Shown here piece after piece: positions 1 to 8,181 of a stretch of DNA of 64,000 nt. The notes under the pieces were generated by a model that did no database searches, had not been told where the DNA came from, and worked only from the letters and a program-made list of their open reading frames with translations. The DNA is from Gynurincola endophyticus. GTDB lineage: Bacteria; Bacteroidota; Bacteroidia; Chitinophagales; Chitinophagaceae. The stretch lies in NCBI RefSeq assembly GCF_003991195.1, contig NZ_RCWL01000003.1, positions 248,001 to 312,000 on the forward strand, given 5' to 3'. A program made the translations under genes and the position numbers. The stretch's first letter is position 1. Every line of letters begins with the position of its first letter.

Positions 1-647
1 ATCATTACGCGATCATTGAAGTTTTTTCTGATTTGAGCAGCAACGTGTTGTTCAACCACGTTCATTTGCATCGGCGGTAAAAAGTCTCCATCAGGTAACT
101 GAGGCAATCCTTCTTTTGATCCGCTGATACCGGCGAACTTTTCTACGTAAGTGTACCAGGGGGCAAGGTCATTGTAACGAATGGGCCAGTCAACTCCGTG
201 ACCGTCTTTTAAATTCGCTTCAAAATCTATATCGCTCCATCGGTAACATTGCCTTCCCCACATTAAAGATCTTCCTCCTACGTGGTAACCTCTGACCCAG
301 TCAAAAGGTTTACTTTGTTCGTATGGATGATCGTTATCGTTGACAAAAAACTTTTTCGAAACTTCGTTAAATGCATAGCATTTGCTTTGAATCGGGCTGT
401 TTTGTTTGTCGGTGGTGGTTTGTTGGTTACGGTGCGGGCGTTCCCATGGGTTTAATTGTGTGCCGTCATAATCTTTTATATGTCTTACATCTCTTCCTCT
501 TTCAAGAACCAGTGTTTTTAATCCTTTTTCACAAAGTTCTTTTGCAGCCCATCCGCCACTGATACCGCTACCTACAACGATCGCGTCGTAGGAGTGTACT
601 TTCACTCCTGTAATATTTAGATGTACGCTGGTGCTGTCTTGGGGCAT
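1..647 (-). CDS. GMC family FAD-dependent oxidoreductase, partial (C-terminal part lies beyond the window)
   Basis: The frame opens at an ATG at 647 and runs leftward off the window edge after 215 codons without a stop. An FAD-binding Rossmann motif GSGISGGWAAKEL sits at residues 26-38 and the GMC signature GYHVGGRSLMWGRQ follows further in. These proteins oxidise sugars or sugar acids with FAD and pass electrons to a cytochrome or quinone. It lies 13 bp downstream of a full-length paralogue (661-2340) that shares both motifs exactly, so the two form a tandem pair in one transcription unit. No signal peptide is visible; export, if any, would need a partner subunit. The C-terminal catalytic His and Asn cannot be checked here. 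Confidence 0.9.
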   Translation of the reverse strand, partial: MPQDSTSVHLNITGVKVHSYDAIVVGSGISGGWAAKELCEKGLKTLVLERGRDVRHIKDYDGTQLNPWERPHRNQQTTTDKQNSPIQSKCYAFNEVSKKFFVNDNDHPYEQSKPFDWVRGYHVGGRSLMWGRQCYRWSDIDFEANLKDGHGVDWPIRYNDLAPWYTYVEKFAGISGSKEGLPQLPDGDFLPPMQMNVVEQHVAAQIRKNFNDRVM

Positions 648-660
648 AGGTATCTACAGT

Positions 661-2340
661 TTATAGGTTTTGTTTTTTCAGCTCACTAACTGCAAAGTCA
701 ACAGCGCGGGCTGTTAATGCCATATAAGTTAATGAAGGGTTTACGCAAGATGCAGATGTCATACAGGCGCCGTCGGTTACAAAAACGTTCGGAGCATCCC
801 ATACCTGGTTGTTTCCGTTTAATACAGATGTTTTTGGATCTCTACCCATACGTGCGGTTCCCATTTCATGGATACCCATACCTACGGCGTAATCACTATC
901 CCAGCCATTAACGTTTTTCAATCCGATTTTTTCGAAAATTTCCATACCGTCATTTTTCATGTCGATACGCATTTTCTTTTCGTTTTCTTTGATCTCAACG
1001 TCCATAGCGAGGGTAGGAAGTCCCCATTTATCTTTTAATGTTTTTGACAGAGAAATTTTATTATCGTGATAAGGAAGCATTTCTCCGAAAGCAGTCATAC
1101 CGATACTCCATTTACCTGGCTCTACCAATGCAGCTTTCAGTTGAACACCGATTCCTAATTCGGCAACATTCCGACCCCAGCCTTCTCTGGAAGCAGCGCC
1201 CTGGTAGCCGAATCCTCTCAGGTAATCTCTTTTTTCATTACCGAGGTTTCTGAAACGCGGTACATAAAATCCGGTAGGTCGGCGTCCGAAATAATATTTA
1301 TCATCAAAGCCTTCTACTTCGGCTGAAGCGCCTACTCTGAAGTGGTGATCCATTACATTGTGACCTAATTCACCGCTGCTGCTACCTAAACCTTCAGGCC
1401 AGATATCAGTTGCAGAATTCATCAAAACCCAGGTACTGTTAAATGCGGATGCACACAGGAAAACAATTTTTGCTTTGTACTCAATGGTTTGATGTGTTTC
1501 CGCGTCAACGATTTCAACTCCGGTAGCACGTTTTTTATCTTTATCGTACAATACGCGCGTTACAATAGAGTAAGGGCGCAGTGTAAGGTTTCCGGTTTTC
1601 ATTGCAGCCGGAAGGGTAGACGATTGAGTACTGAAGTATCCGCCGAACGGACAACCTAACCAGCATTTATTTCTGTATTGACAGTTCGTTCTGCCTGGTA
1701 AAGGTTCTGTGATATTTGCTACTCTACCGATGGTAAGATGTCGTGTATCACCGAATTGTTTTTTTATTCTTGCCTGAACATCTTTTTCAACGCAGTTCAA
1801 ATCCATCGGTTTTTGAAACTGACCGTCGGGAAGATGCGGGATATTATCTTTTGATCCGGAGATACCGGCAAAACGTTCTGCATAATCGTACCATGGAGCA
1901 ATTTCATTATAACGAATAGGCCAGTCAACGCCGATTCCTTCTTTAGCATTTGCTTCAAAATCCTGAGGTCCGAAACGGTAACTTTGTCTACCCCACATTA
2001 AAGATCGGCCGCCTACATGGTAACCGCGATACCAGTCGAAGCGTTTAATTTCTTCGTAAGGGCAATCTTTTTCGTTTGTCCAGTATTCAAGATTTGTTTC
2101 ATTCAACGGGTAATCACGTTTTAAAACAGGATAATCTTCAATCATCTGAACCGTTCTTCCGCCTCTGTGTGGAAATTCCCACGGATCTTTATTAGCGTTC
2201 TTGTATCCCTTTACGTGTTCGATGTTTTCGCCTCGTTCCAGAAGGATTACTTTCAATCCCTTTTCTGTTAATTCTTTCGCAGCCCAACCGCCACTAATTC
2301 CGGAGCCAACTACGATAGCGTCATAAACATTTTCAGCCAT
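661..2340 (-). CDS. GMC family FAD-dependent oxidoreductase (gluconate/glucoside dehydrogenase-like)
   Basis: A full-length 559-residue GMC oxidoreductase. Residues 11-18 carry the FAD motif VGSGISGG, the middle has GYHVGGRSLMWGRQ, and the C-terminal domain carries GIHEMGTARMG and CVNPSLT, which supply the active-site His and Asn of the family. It is expected to oxidise a sugar hydroxyl, using FAD and a cytochrome c or quinone as acceptor. The start at 2340 gives the usual short N-terminus. It is followed after 13 bp by a second GMC gene and preceded by an exported TIM-barrel protein. The divergent operon encodes a cytochrome c lipoprotein that could be its electron acceptor. The substrate cannot be read from sequence; a 3-keto-glycoside-forming role is inferred from the neighbours. 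Confidence 0.9.
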   Translation of the reverse strand: MAENVYDAIVVGSGISGGWAAKELTEKGLKVILLERGENIEHVKGYKNANKDPWEFPHRGGRTVQMIEDYPVLKRDYPLNETNLEYWTNEKDCPYEEIKRFDWYRGYHVGGRSLMWGRQSYRFGPQDFEANAKEGIGVDWPIRYNEIAPWYDYAERFAGISGSKDNIPHLPDGQFQKPMDLNCVEKDVQARIKKQFGDTRHLTIGRVANITEPLPGRTNCQYRNKCWLGCPFGGYFSTQSSTLPAAMKTGNLTLRPYSIVTRVLYDKDKKRATGVEIVDAETHQTIEYKAKIVFLCASAFNSTWVLMNSATDIWPEGLGSSSGELGHNVMDHHFRVGASAEVEGFDDKYYFGRRPTGFYVPRFRNLGNEKRDYLRGFGYQGAASREGWGRNVAELGIGVQLKAALVEPGKWSIGMTAFGEMLPYHDNKISLSKTLKDKWGLPTLAMDVEIKENEKKMRIDMKNDGMEIFEKIGLKNVNGWDSDYAVGMGIHEMGTARMGRDPKTSVLNGNNQVWDAPNVFVTDGACMTSASCVNPSLTYMALTARAVDFAVSELKKQNL

Positions 2341-2390
2341 GGTTTAATTTTTCTAATGTTAGACTTTATTTAGGATTCATTTTCGTGCTT

Positions 2391-3275
2391 CTATACATCA
2401 CAAACCTGAACACATTTCGCCAGGTCATTGAAACGTTGTTCCAGTGATTTACCTGTAGGAATGTATTCCTGCGCAACCCAACCTTTAAAGCCGGTTTCCA
2501 GAATAGCTTTCATGATGGCAGTATAATTCAACTCCTGGTCAGGAGTTAATTCGTGACGGCCGGGTACTCCGGCGGTATGATAGTGTGCGATATAATCTTT
2601 GTTTTTACGGATGGTATCAATCACATTACCTTCATTCACCTGCATATGATAGATGTCATATAATAACTTAAAGTTGTCTGACCCGAGATTTTTTGCCAGA
2701 TTTACTCCAAACGCCGTATTGTCACATTGATAATCTGCGTGATCTCTTTTGCTGTTTAATAATTCCATTACCAGGGTTACGCCGTGTTTTTCGGCCATAC
2801 CGATCACTTTTTTCAACCCTTCCGTACAGTTTTTAATACCCGTTTCATCGTCTTTTCCTCTACGGTTTCCACTGAAACAAATCAGGTTTTTGTAACCGGC
2901 TTTTGCTACCAGCGGAATCATTTCAGTATACCGTTTTACTAATTCCGCATGAAACTTCGGATCATTAAAACCGTCTACCAGATTTATTTCGGCTCCATTG
3001 CACATAGAGCTGTCAATACCGTGTTTTTTAAGTGTACCCCAATCTTTCGGGCCCACCAGATCGATCGCCCTGATGCCGATGCGTTTTGAAATTTCGCAAA
3101 GCTCATCAACCGATAAATCATTAAAACACCATCTGCAAACCGAGTGATTAATATTACCTTTCAGGGAACCGGTACCAAGTGCTAATGGAGTATTGAAGCC
3201 GGATAATAAAGTACCAGTTGAGACAGTAGCAACGACATTTTTTATCATTGATCTACGGGAAACCTCTAATTTCAT
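2391..3275 (-). CDS. Exported TIM-barrel protein, hydroxypyruvate isomerase / sugar phosphate isomerase-epimerase family
   Basis: A 294-residue xylose-isomerase-like TIM-barrel (AP endonuclease 2 family) protein. The N-terminus has a twin-arginine pattern SRRSMIKN followed by a hydrophobic stretch, so Tat export is likely. Metal-site residues expected of the family are visible as Glu in VMELLNSK, Asp and His in LLYDIYHMQ, His in YHTAG and Glu in VAQEYIP. I chose the ATG at 3275 over a GTG at 3299 because it puts the twin arginines at residues 7-8. It lies 50 bp upstream of the GMC gene on the same strand. Related proteins isomerise or cleave keto-sugars; in this setting it may act on the GMC product in the periplasm (inference). 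Confidence 0.85.
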   Translation of the reverse strand: MKLEVSRRSMIKNVVATVSTGTLLSGFNTPLALGTGSLKGNINHSVCRWCFNDLSVDELCEISKRIGIRAIDLVGPKDWGTLKKHGIDSSMCNGAEINLVDGFNDPKFHAELVKRYTEMIPLVAKAGYKNLICFSGNRRGKDDETGIKNCTEGLKKVIGMAEKHGVTLVMELLNSKRDHADYQCDNTAFGVNLAKNLGSDNFKLLYDIYHMQVNEGNVIDTIRKNKDYIAHYHTAGVPGRHELTPDQELNYTAIMKAILETGFKGWVAQEYIPTGKSLEQRFNDLAKCVQVCDV

Positions 3276-3409
3276 ACATTGATCGTTAGTTGTTAACACA
3301 ATAATTTTAGGATTTTATAATCTCTAAATTATTCTTATAAATGTAAATTAATTATTTTTAAATTGAGAACTTCTTTTAACAATTATTAATACTTTCTAAT
3401 CATAATTAT

Positions 3410-4576
3410 ATGAACAGAAAATTACGAATGGGAATGATAGGTGGCGGATCTGGTGCTTTTATTGGTGGTGTTCACCGCATCGCTGCCAATATAGACGGAT
3501 TAATTTCTTTGCATTGCGGCGCTTTCAGTAGCAAACCTGAAGTGTCAAAAGCATCCGGAGAAGCACTTTTTTTGCCGGCTGACAAGTCTTACACGAGCTT
3601 TGAGCAGATGATTAAAACGGAGGCCGGTCTGCCTGCTGAGCAGAGAATGGATTTCGTAAGTATTGTAACCCCGAATCACGTTCACTTTGAACCTGCAATG
3701 ATGGCGTTAGATCATGGTTTTCATGTGGTTATCGATAAGCCTATGACTTTTACCCTGGACGAAGCCAAAGCTTTACAACAAAAAGTGAAAGAAACCGGTT
3801 TACAACTTTTACTGACGCACACTTATTCGGGCTATCCGATGGTAAAACAGGCGAAAGCAATGGTGCGTGAAGGAAAATTGGGAAAAATCAGAAAAGTTTA
3901 TGTGGAGTATCCACAGGGATGGTTGAGTTCACTGAGCGAAAAGGATGGTAATAAACAGGCTTCCTGGAGAACAGATCCTTCAAAATCCGGAAAAGCAGGA
4001 TGTATGGGGGATATCGGAACACACGCTGCTCATCTGGCTGAATATATTACCGGGTTAAAAATTAAAGAAGTTTGTGCAGATATAAACATCGTGGTACCGG
4101 GAAGATTGTTAGACGACGACGGTGCTATCTTACTTCATTTTGATAATGGAGCATCAGGTGTTTTAATCGCCTCACAAGTAGCAGTAGGTGAAGAAAACGC
4201 ACTGAAAATAAGAGTATATGGTGAAAAAGGTGGGTTAGAGTGGCGTCAGGAAGAGCCAAATACGCTGTTGGTCAGATGGAGCGACCAGCCTATGCAGGTA
4301 TACAGAACCGGCGTAGGTTATGCAGATCCGTTGAGTAGCTTTGCCGCACACAATACCAGAACCCCGGGTGGACATCCGGAAGGTTATTTAGAAGCATTCG
4401 CGAACCTTTATAGAAATTTTGCATTAACACTACAGGGTTTGCAAAATGGTCAGCAAGTGAGTGCCGAAGCATTAGACTTTCCTTCGGTTGACGACGGCGT
4501 AAGAGGTATGGCATTCATTGATACTGTTATAGAAAGTGGACAATCTACTCAAAAATGGACTCCATTCATTGTATAA
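3410..4576 (+). CDS. Gfo/Idh/MocA family NAD(P)-dependent oxidoreductase
   Basis: A 388-residue dehydrogenase. The N-terminal Rossmann fold starts at MGMIGGGSGAFIGG, a DKP motif (family EKP) lies in VVIDKPMTF, and the second domain has the DIGTHAAHL helix with the conserved Asp and His of the active site. The family oxidises sugar or cyclitol hydroxyls with a tightly held or soluble NAD(P). No signal peptide, so it acts in the cytoplasm. It is first in a plus-strand unit followed after 18 bp by a TIM-barrel protein, a cytochrome c lipoprotein and a DUF1080 protein. The 133 bp between its start and the divergent ATG at 3275 should hold both promoters; no convincing TAnnTTTG box was seen there. 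Confidence 0.92.
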   Translation: MNRKLRMGMIGGGSGAFIGGVHRIAANIDGLISLHCGAFSSKPEVSKASGEALFLPADKSYTSFEQMIKTEAGLPAEQRMDFVSIVTPNHVHFEPAMMALDHGFHVVIDKPMTFTLDEAKALQQKVKETGLQLLLTHTYSGYPMVKQAKAMVREGKLGKIRKVYVEYPQGWLSSLSEKDGNKQASWRTDPSKSGKAGCMGDIGTHAAHLAEYITGLKIKEVCADINIVVPGRLLDDDGAILLHFDNGASGVLIASQVAVGEENALKIRVYGEKGGLEWRQEEPNTLLVRWSDQPMQVYRTGVGYADPLSSFAAHNTRTPGGHPEGYLEAFANLYRNFALTLQGLQNGQQVSAEALDFPSVDDGVRGMAFIDTVIESGQSTQKWTPFIV

Positions 4577-4594
4577 TTGCTTAAATAAAATATT

Positions 4595-5650
4595 ATGACG
4601 ACGATAAAAGGCCCCGGACTTTTTTTAGCTCAGTTCATGGGAGATAAAGCACCCTTCAATACTCTGGAAGGTATTTGCGAATGGGCGGCAGGATTAGGTT
4701 TTAAAGGAGTACAAATCCCTACCTGGGAATCGAGATTGATTGACCTGCAGAAAGCAGCCGAAAGCAAAACTTATGCTGATGAGTTAAAAGGAAAAATTGA
4801 ATCATACGGATTAACGATTACAGAACTGTCTACGCATTTGCAAGGTCAGTTGATCGCAGTACATCCGGCTTACGATACTTTATTTGACGGATTTGCACCG
4901 AAGGAAGTGCATAATAATCCTGCTGCACGAACTGAATGGGCACGCCAGCAATTATTGTGGGCTGCAAAAGCATCGCAAAACCTGGGATTGGATGTACATG
5001 CTACCTTTAGCGGGGCATTATTATGGCCGACTGTATATCCCTGGCCTCAGCGTCCGGCAGGACTGGTAGAAACAGGATTCGGTGAGCTCGCAAAAAGATG
5101 GTTACCGATACTGAATGCATTTGATGAATCAGGTGTAGACTTATGTTATGAGGTACATGCGGGTGAAGACCTGCATGACGGCATTTCTTATGAAATGTTC
5201 TGGGAAGCTACCAATAAACATCCGCGCGCTTGTTTATTGTATGATCCGTCACACTTTATTTTACAGTGCCTGGATTATCTGGAGCATATCGATATCTATC
5301 ATGAGCGTATCCGGATGTTTCACGTAAAAGATGCAGAATTCAATCCAACCGGTCGTCAGGGTGTTTACGGAGGGTTTCAGTCGTGGTTGAATCGCGCAGG
5401 CCGATTCCGTTCATTGGGTGATGGACAGGTAGATTTTAAATCTATTTTCTCGAAAATGAGCCAATATGACTACAAAGGTTGGGCGGTACTGGAATGGGAA
5501 TGCTGTATTAAACATCCGGAAGATGGTGCGAAAGAAGGTGCAAAATTTATTCAGGACCATATTATTCGCGTAACAGACAAGGCTTTTGATGATTTTGCCG
5601 GAACCGGTAGCGATGAAGCATTTAATAAATCGGTGTTAGGCATCAAATAA
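4595..5650 (+). CDS. TIM-barrel sugar phosphate isomerase/epimerase family protein
   Basis: A 351-residue cytoplasmic xylose-isomerase-like TIM barrel without a signal peptide. Likely metal ligands include Glu and His in CYEVHAGEDLHDG, Asp and His in LYDPSHF, His in MFHVKDAEF, and a late Glu in VLEWECC. It is longer than the typical 270-300 residues because of a C-terminal extension of about 50 residues. It sits 18 bp after the Gfo/Idh/MocA gene, a pairing common in inositol-like and 3-keto-glycoside catabolism, so it probably isomerises or cleaves the oxidised sugar. The exact reaction is not readable from sequence. Confidence 0.9.
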   Translation: MTTIKGPGLFLAQFMGDKAPFNTLEGICEWAAGLGFKGVQIPTWESRLIDLQKAAESKTYADELKGKIESYGLTITELSTHLQGQLIAVHPAYDTLFDGFAPKEVHNNPAARTEWARQQLLWAAKASQNLGLDVHATFSGALLWPTVYPWPQRPAGLVETGFGELAKRWLPILNAFDESGVDLCYEVHAGEDLHDGISYEMFWEATNKHPRACLLYDPSHFILQCLDYLEHIDIYHERIRMFHVKDAEFNPTGRQGVYGGFQSWLNRAGRFRSLGDGQVDFKSIFSKMSQYDYKGWAVLEWECCIKHPEDGAKEGAKFIQDHIIRVTDKAFDDFAGTGSDEAFNKSVLGIK

Positions 5651-5699
5651 CACAAAAAACTATTATTTTTAATTTTTCTACGATCTAAAAACTACAGTA

Positions 5700-6071
5700 A
5701 TGAAAAAATGGTTCATCATGTTGGCAATTGCAGGTACAGTTTATGCGTGTGGGTCAAACTCAACACCACCGGCAAGTGAAGAAAAGAAGCCAGCTAGCGG
5801 AGACATGGTGCAAAATCAAAAGGGTTTAGAATTGATTGGCGCCAGCGATTGTACTACTTGTCACAAAATTTCTGAAAAAAATATTGGCCCCGCTTATACG
5901 GATGTTGCCAAGAAATACGACAATACCGATGCTAACATCGACTATTTAGCGAAAAAAATCATTGAAGGCGGAGAAGGTGTTTGGGGTGCTATTCCAATGA
6001 CTCCGCACCCGGATGTTTCAGAAGCCGATGCGAAAGAAATGGTGAAATACATCATGACGCTGAAAAAATAA
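5700..6071 (+). CDS. Small class I cytochrome c lipoprotein
   Basis: A 123-residue protein with a lipobox-like signal (TVYACGS, Cys at residue 17), a low-complexity linker, and one haem c site CTTCH near residues 58-62. A C-terminal Met in IPMTPHP is the likely sixth haem ligand. It should be anchored outside the cytoplasmic membrane and act as a one-electron carrier. It lies between a TIM-barrel gene and a DUF1080 gene and within 3.4 kb of two GMC oxidoreductases, so its most likely job is to accept electrons from them and feed the respiratory chain; that is inference from position. Confidence 0.92.
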   Translation: MKKWFIMLAIAGTVYACGSNSTPPASEEKKPASGDMVQNQKGLELIGASDCTTCHKISEKNIGPAYTDVAKKYDNTDANIDYLAKKIIEGGEGVWGAIPMTPHPDVSEADAKEMVKYIMTLKK

Positions 6072-6096
6072 TCCTTATTTAAAAACCATAATTTAC

Positions 6097-6861
6097 ATGA
6101 AACTATACACCTATTCCCTTATTGCATTATTAAATATGCAGGCATGCGATAACGGAGCGATTGCACACACACCAACTGATAACGAAAACCAGCACGATAA
6201 AGTGGCAAATACATTAACAGATGACGAAAAAGCACAGGGCTGGGAATTACTTTTCGATGGTAATACAACTGCCGGATGGCATTCTTACAATCAAAAAACA
6301 GATGCCAGCGCATGGAAAGTAAAAGACGGTATTTTATACCTCGATCCGAGCGTTAAAGAAAACGGAAGAGTTGTTGGTGGTGGCGACCTCGTTACCGATA
6401 AGGTTTTTGCTAATTTTCACCTTAAACTGGATTGGAAATTAGAAGCCGGGGGTAATAGCGGCGTTATGTTTTATGTACTGGAAGATACCGCTCAAAAGTG
6501 GTCTTACTACACCGGCCCGGAAATGCAGATTCTTGATAACGAGCGTCACCCTGACGCAAAGATCAGAACACACCGTGCAGGCGACCTCTATGATTTAATC
6601 GAATGCAGCGAGGAAACGGTAAAACCGGTTGGACAATGGAATACAGCTGAAATTATTGCAAACAATGGCTCGCTGACTTTTATTCTTAATGGAAAAAAAG
6701 TGGTTGAAACCACCATGTGGAACGACGAATGGAAAGCCATGATTGCAAAATCTAAATTCAAAAATCTTCCTTTATTCGGAACAATGAAAGAAGGTAAACT
6801 GGTATTACAGGATCATGGTGATCCGGTTTATTTCAAAAATGTAAAGATTAAACAATTATAA
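6097..6861 (+). CDS. DUF1080 (3-keto-disaccharide hydrolase-like) lipoprotein
   Basis: A 254-residue exported protein with a lipobox-like Cys (LNMQACDN). The remainder is a concanavalin-like DUF1080 domain with the typical opening GWELLFDGNTTAGWHSY, the core WKLEAGGNSGVMFYV, the GPEMQILDNERH motif and the closing HGDPVYFKNVKIK. The family includes hydrolases or lyases acting on 3-keto-glycosides. It is last in the plus-strand unit, 25 bp after the cytochrome gene, and is followed by a clean hairpin terminator. Working outside the cell or in the periplasm next to GMC oxidoreductases, it plausibly cleaves the oxidised glycoside. Confidence 0.9.
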   Translation: MKLYTYSLIALLNMQACDNGAIAHTPTDNENQHDKVANTLTDDEKAQGWELLFDGNTTAGWHSYNQKTDASAWKVKDGILYLDPSVKENGRVVGGGDLVTDKVFANFHLKLDWKLEAGGNSGVMFYVLEDTAQKWSYYTGPEMQILDNERHPDAKIRTHRAGDLYDLIECSEETVKPVGQWNTAEIIANNGSLTFILNGKKVVETTMWNDEWKAMIAKSKFKNLPLFGTMKEGKLVLQDHGDPVYFKNVKIKQL

Positions 6862-6867
6862 TAAAAG

Positions 6868-6891
6868 GCCGGTTTCAATACCGGCTTTTTT
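6868..6891 (+). terminator. Intrinsic terminator of the sugar-oxidation unit
   Basis: A GCCGGT/ACCGGC stem (6868-6873 with 6880-6885) has a 6-nt loop and is followed directly by a run of Ts. It lies just after the DUF1080 stop codon. Confidence 0.85.
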
Positions 6892-6944
6892 GTTTCCGAC
6901 CAGTGTTGAATAATAACAGGCAATAATAAATAAGATTCACTAAT

Positions 6945-7997
6945 ATGAAATTTTCTTTCCTGATACTTTTGCTACTCTCATTAAATGCTTCTGCACAAAA
7001 GGTAGACGTACTATTGATTGGTACTTCACATAATTACGGTAATTCTCCACAGCAAGACATTTCAAAAATCTATCAGAAAATAATAGATTTTAAACCGTCT
7101 GCTTTCTTCGGCGAGTTTTTGAGTAAAGAAGATGAGCAGAATAATATGGATTATTGGTGCAAAGAGGATAATCTTAAACGACTCAGAATACTTAGAAAAA
7201 ACAGAAATATTGAAGAGGAAAACCTTCCGGCCATCATTGACAGTTTAAAGAAACGGATATTAATAAAACCTGACGATTACCGACTAAAAGCTGATCTGGC
7301 ACATGCTTATTATCTGAATCAGGATGTTTCGAATGCCCATTATCAATATTGGCAGGTTTACACACATTTACAAAAAACATCTGATCAAAAACTTGAAAAC
7401 TATGTGAATGAACTGCTGAGTCCCGAAATGGATAATACAGGACGAAGTATGAAAAGATTAAAAACCTCAGAGTATGCATTGATTGCATTTCCTCTGATGC
7501 AGCAAATGAATATTAAGGAATTAATACCGATGGACTGTCAGGATTATGATTTAAACTGGTCTGCTGCTGCTTTAGCATTCTATAATAAGTTTGAATCTTA
7601 TAAAAAAGATACGCTTGCTATTTATGCAAAGGAGCTGAAGGAAATATTAAACAGAAGAGAAGCGAGCTTTGGAAAATATTTTGAGAACGATAAAAATGCT
7701 AAAAATCTAACCGAATGGTTAAATACAGATGAGGCGTCGGTTATTTTGGCCTCAGGTGATTTTTATGTTCCGGAAATATACCAGTTAAAAGGTTTTCCAA
7801 AAGAAGAGATGTATGCTAAAATGCATTGGTGGTATATGAGAAACAAAGGGATGTGCGAAAATATTGTAAAACGGTCCAGAGTATCCGATAACCAAAAAGT
7901 AGTGGTGATTGTGGGTGCTAATCACAGAAAACTGATGCAGGATCTATTGGCGGAAATGCCTGATGTGACTGTAAAAAACATAAATGAAATAAAATAA
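6945..7997 (+). CDS. Exported DUF5694-like protein (TraB/ChaN-like fold)
   Basis: A 350-residue protein with a signal peptide (MKFSFLILLLLSLNASAQ). It opens with VLLIGTSHNYGN, has an early Glu in FFGEFLS and ends with VVIVGANHRKLMQDLL. This is the pattern of the DUF5694 family, which resembles TraB/ChaN-like proteins with conserved G-T-x-H and N-H motifs. No function is established for the family. It stands alone between the sugar operon terminator and a convergent TlpA gene. The middle is helical and charged and unlike anything else I recognise. Confidence 0.75.
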   Translation: MKFSFLILLLLSLNASAQKVDVLLIGTSHNYGNSPQQDISKIYQKIIDFKPSAFFGEFLSKEDEQNNMDYWCKEDNLKRLRILRKNRNIEEENLPAIIDSLKKRILIKPDDYRLKADLAHAYYLNQDVSNAHYQYWQVYTHLQKTSDQKLENYVNELLSPEMDNTGRSMKRLKTSEYALIAFPLMQQMNIKELIPMDCQDYDLNWSAAALAFYNKFESYKKDTLAIYAKELKEILNRREASFGKYFENDKNAKNLTEWLNTDEASVILASGDFYVPEIYQLKGFPKEEMYAKMHWWYMRNKGMCENIVKRSRVSDNQKVVVIVGANHRKLMQDLLAEMPDVTVKNINEIK

Positions 7998-8123
7998 ATT
8001 ATCGAATCCGGGTTAAATATTTTGCTGTACATAAACATCTTATATATGCGAAAAAAGATTATTTGCTCATCTCGGTAATTTGATGTAGTTTAATAGTATT
8101 GGGCTGCTTGATCAGGCTGACCA

Positions 8124-8156
8124 AAAAAGCCCCCAACATTGTTGGGGGTTTTTTTT
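8124..8156. terminator. Bidirectional intrinsic terminator between convergent genes
   Basis: An 8-bp CCCCCAAC/GTTGGGGG stem (8130-8137 with 8141-8148) with a 3-nt loop has eight Ts on its right and six As on its left, so it can stop transcription on both strands. It separates the DUF5694 gene (+) from the TlpA gene (-). Confidence 0.88.
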
Positions 8157-8181
8157 ATTGCGTGAGCGAATACGCATATTT

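Noticed and set aside
371-562. Plus-strand ORF of 63 residues inside the partial GMC gene
   Set aside because: It is antisense to a clearly conserved GMC reading frame and has no signal or motif of its own.
8000-8130. Possible small RNA ending at the strong 8130 terminator
   Set aside because: No promoter with suitable spacing and no stable fold upstream of the terminator; the hairpin is explained by the two convergent genes.
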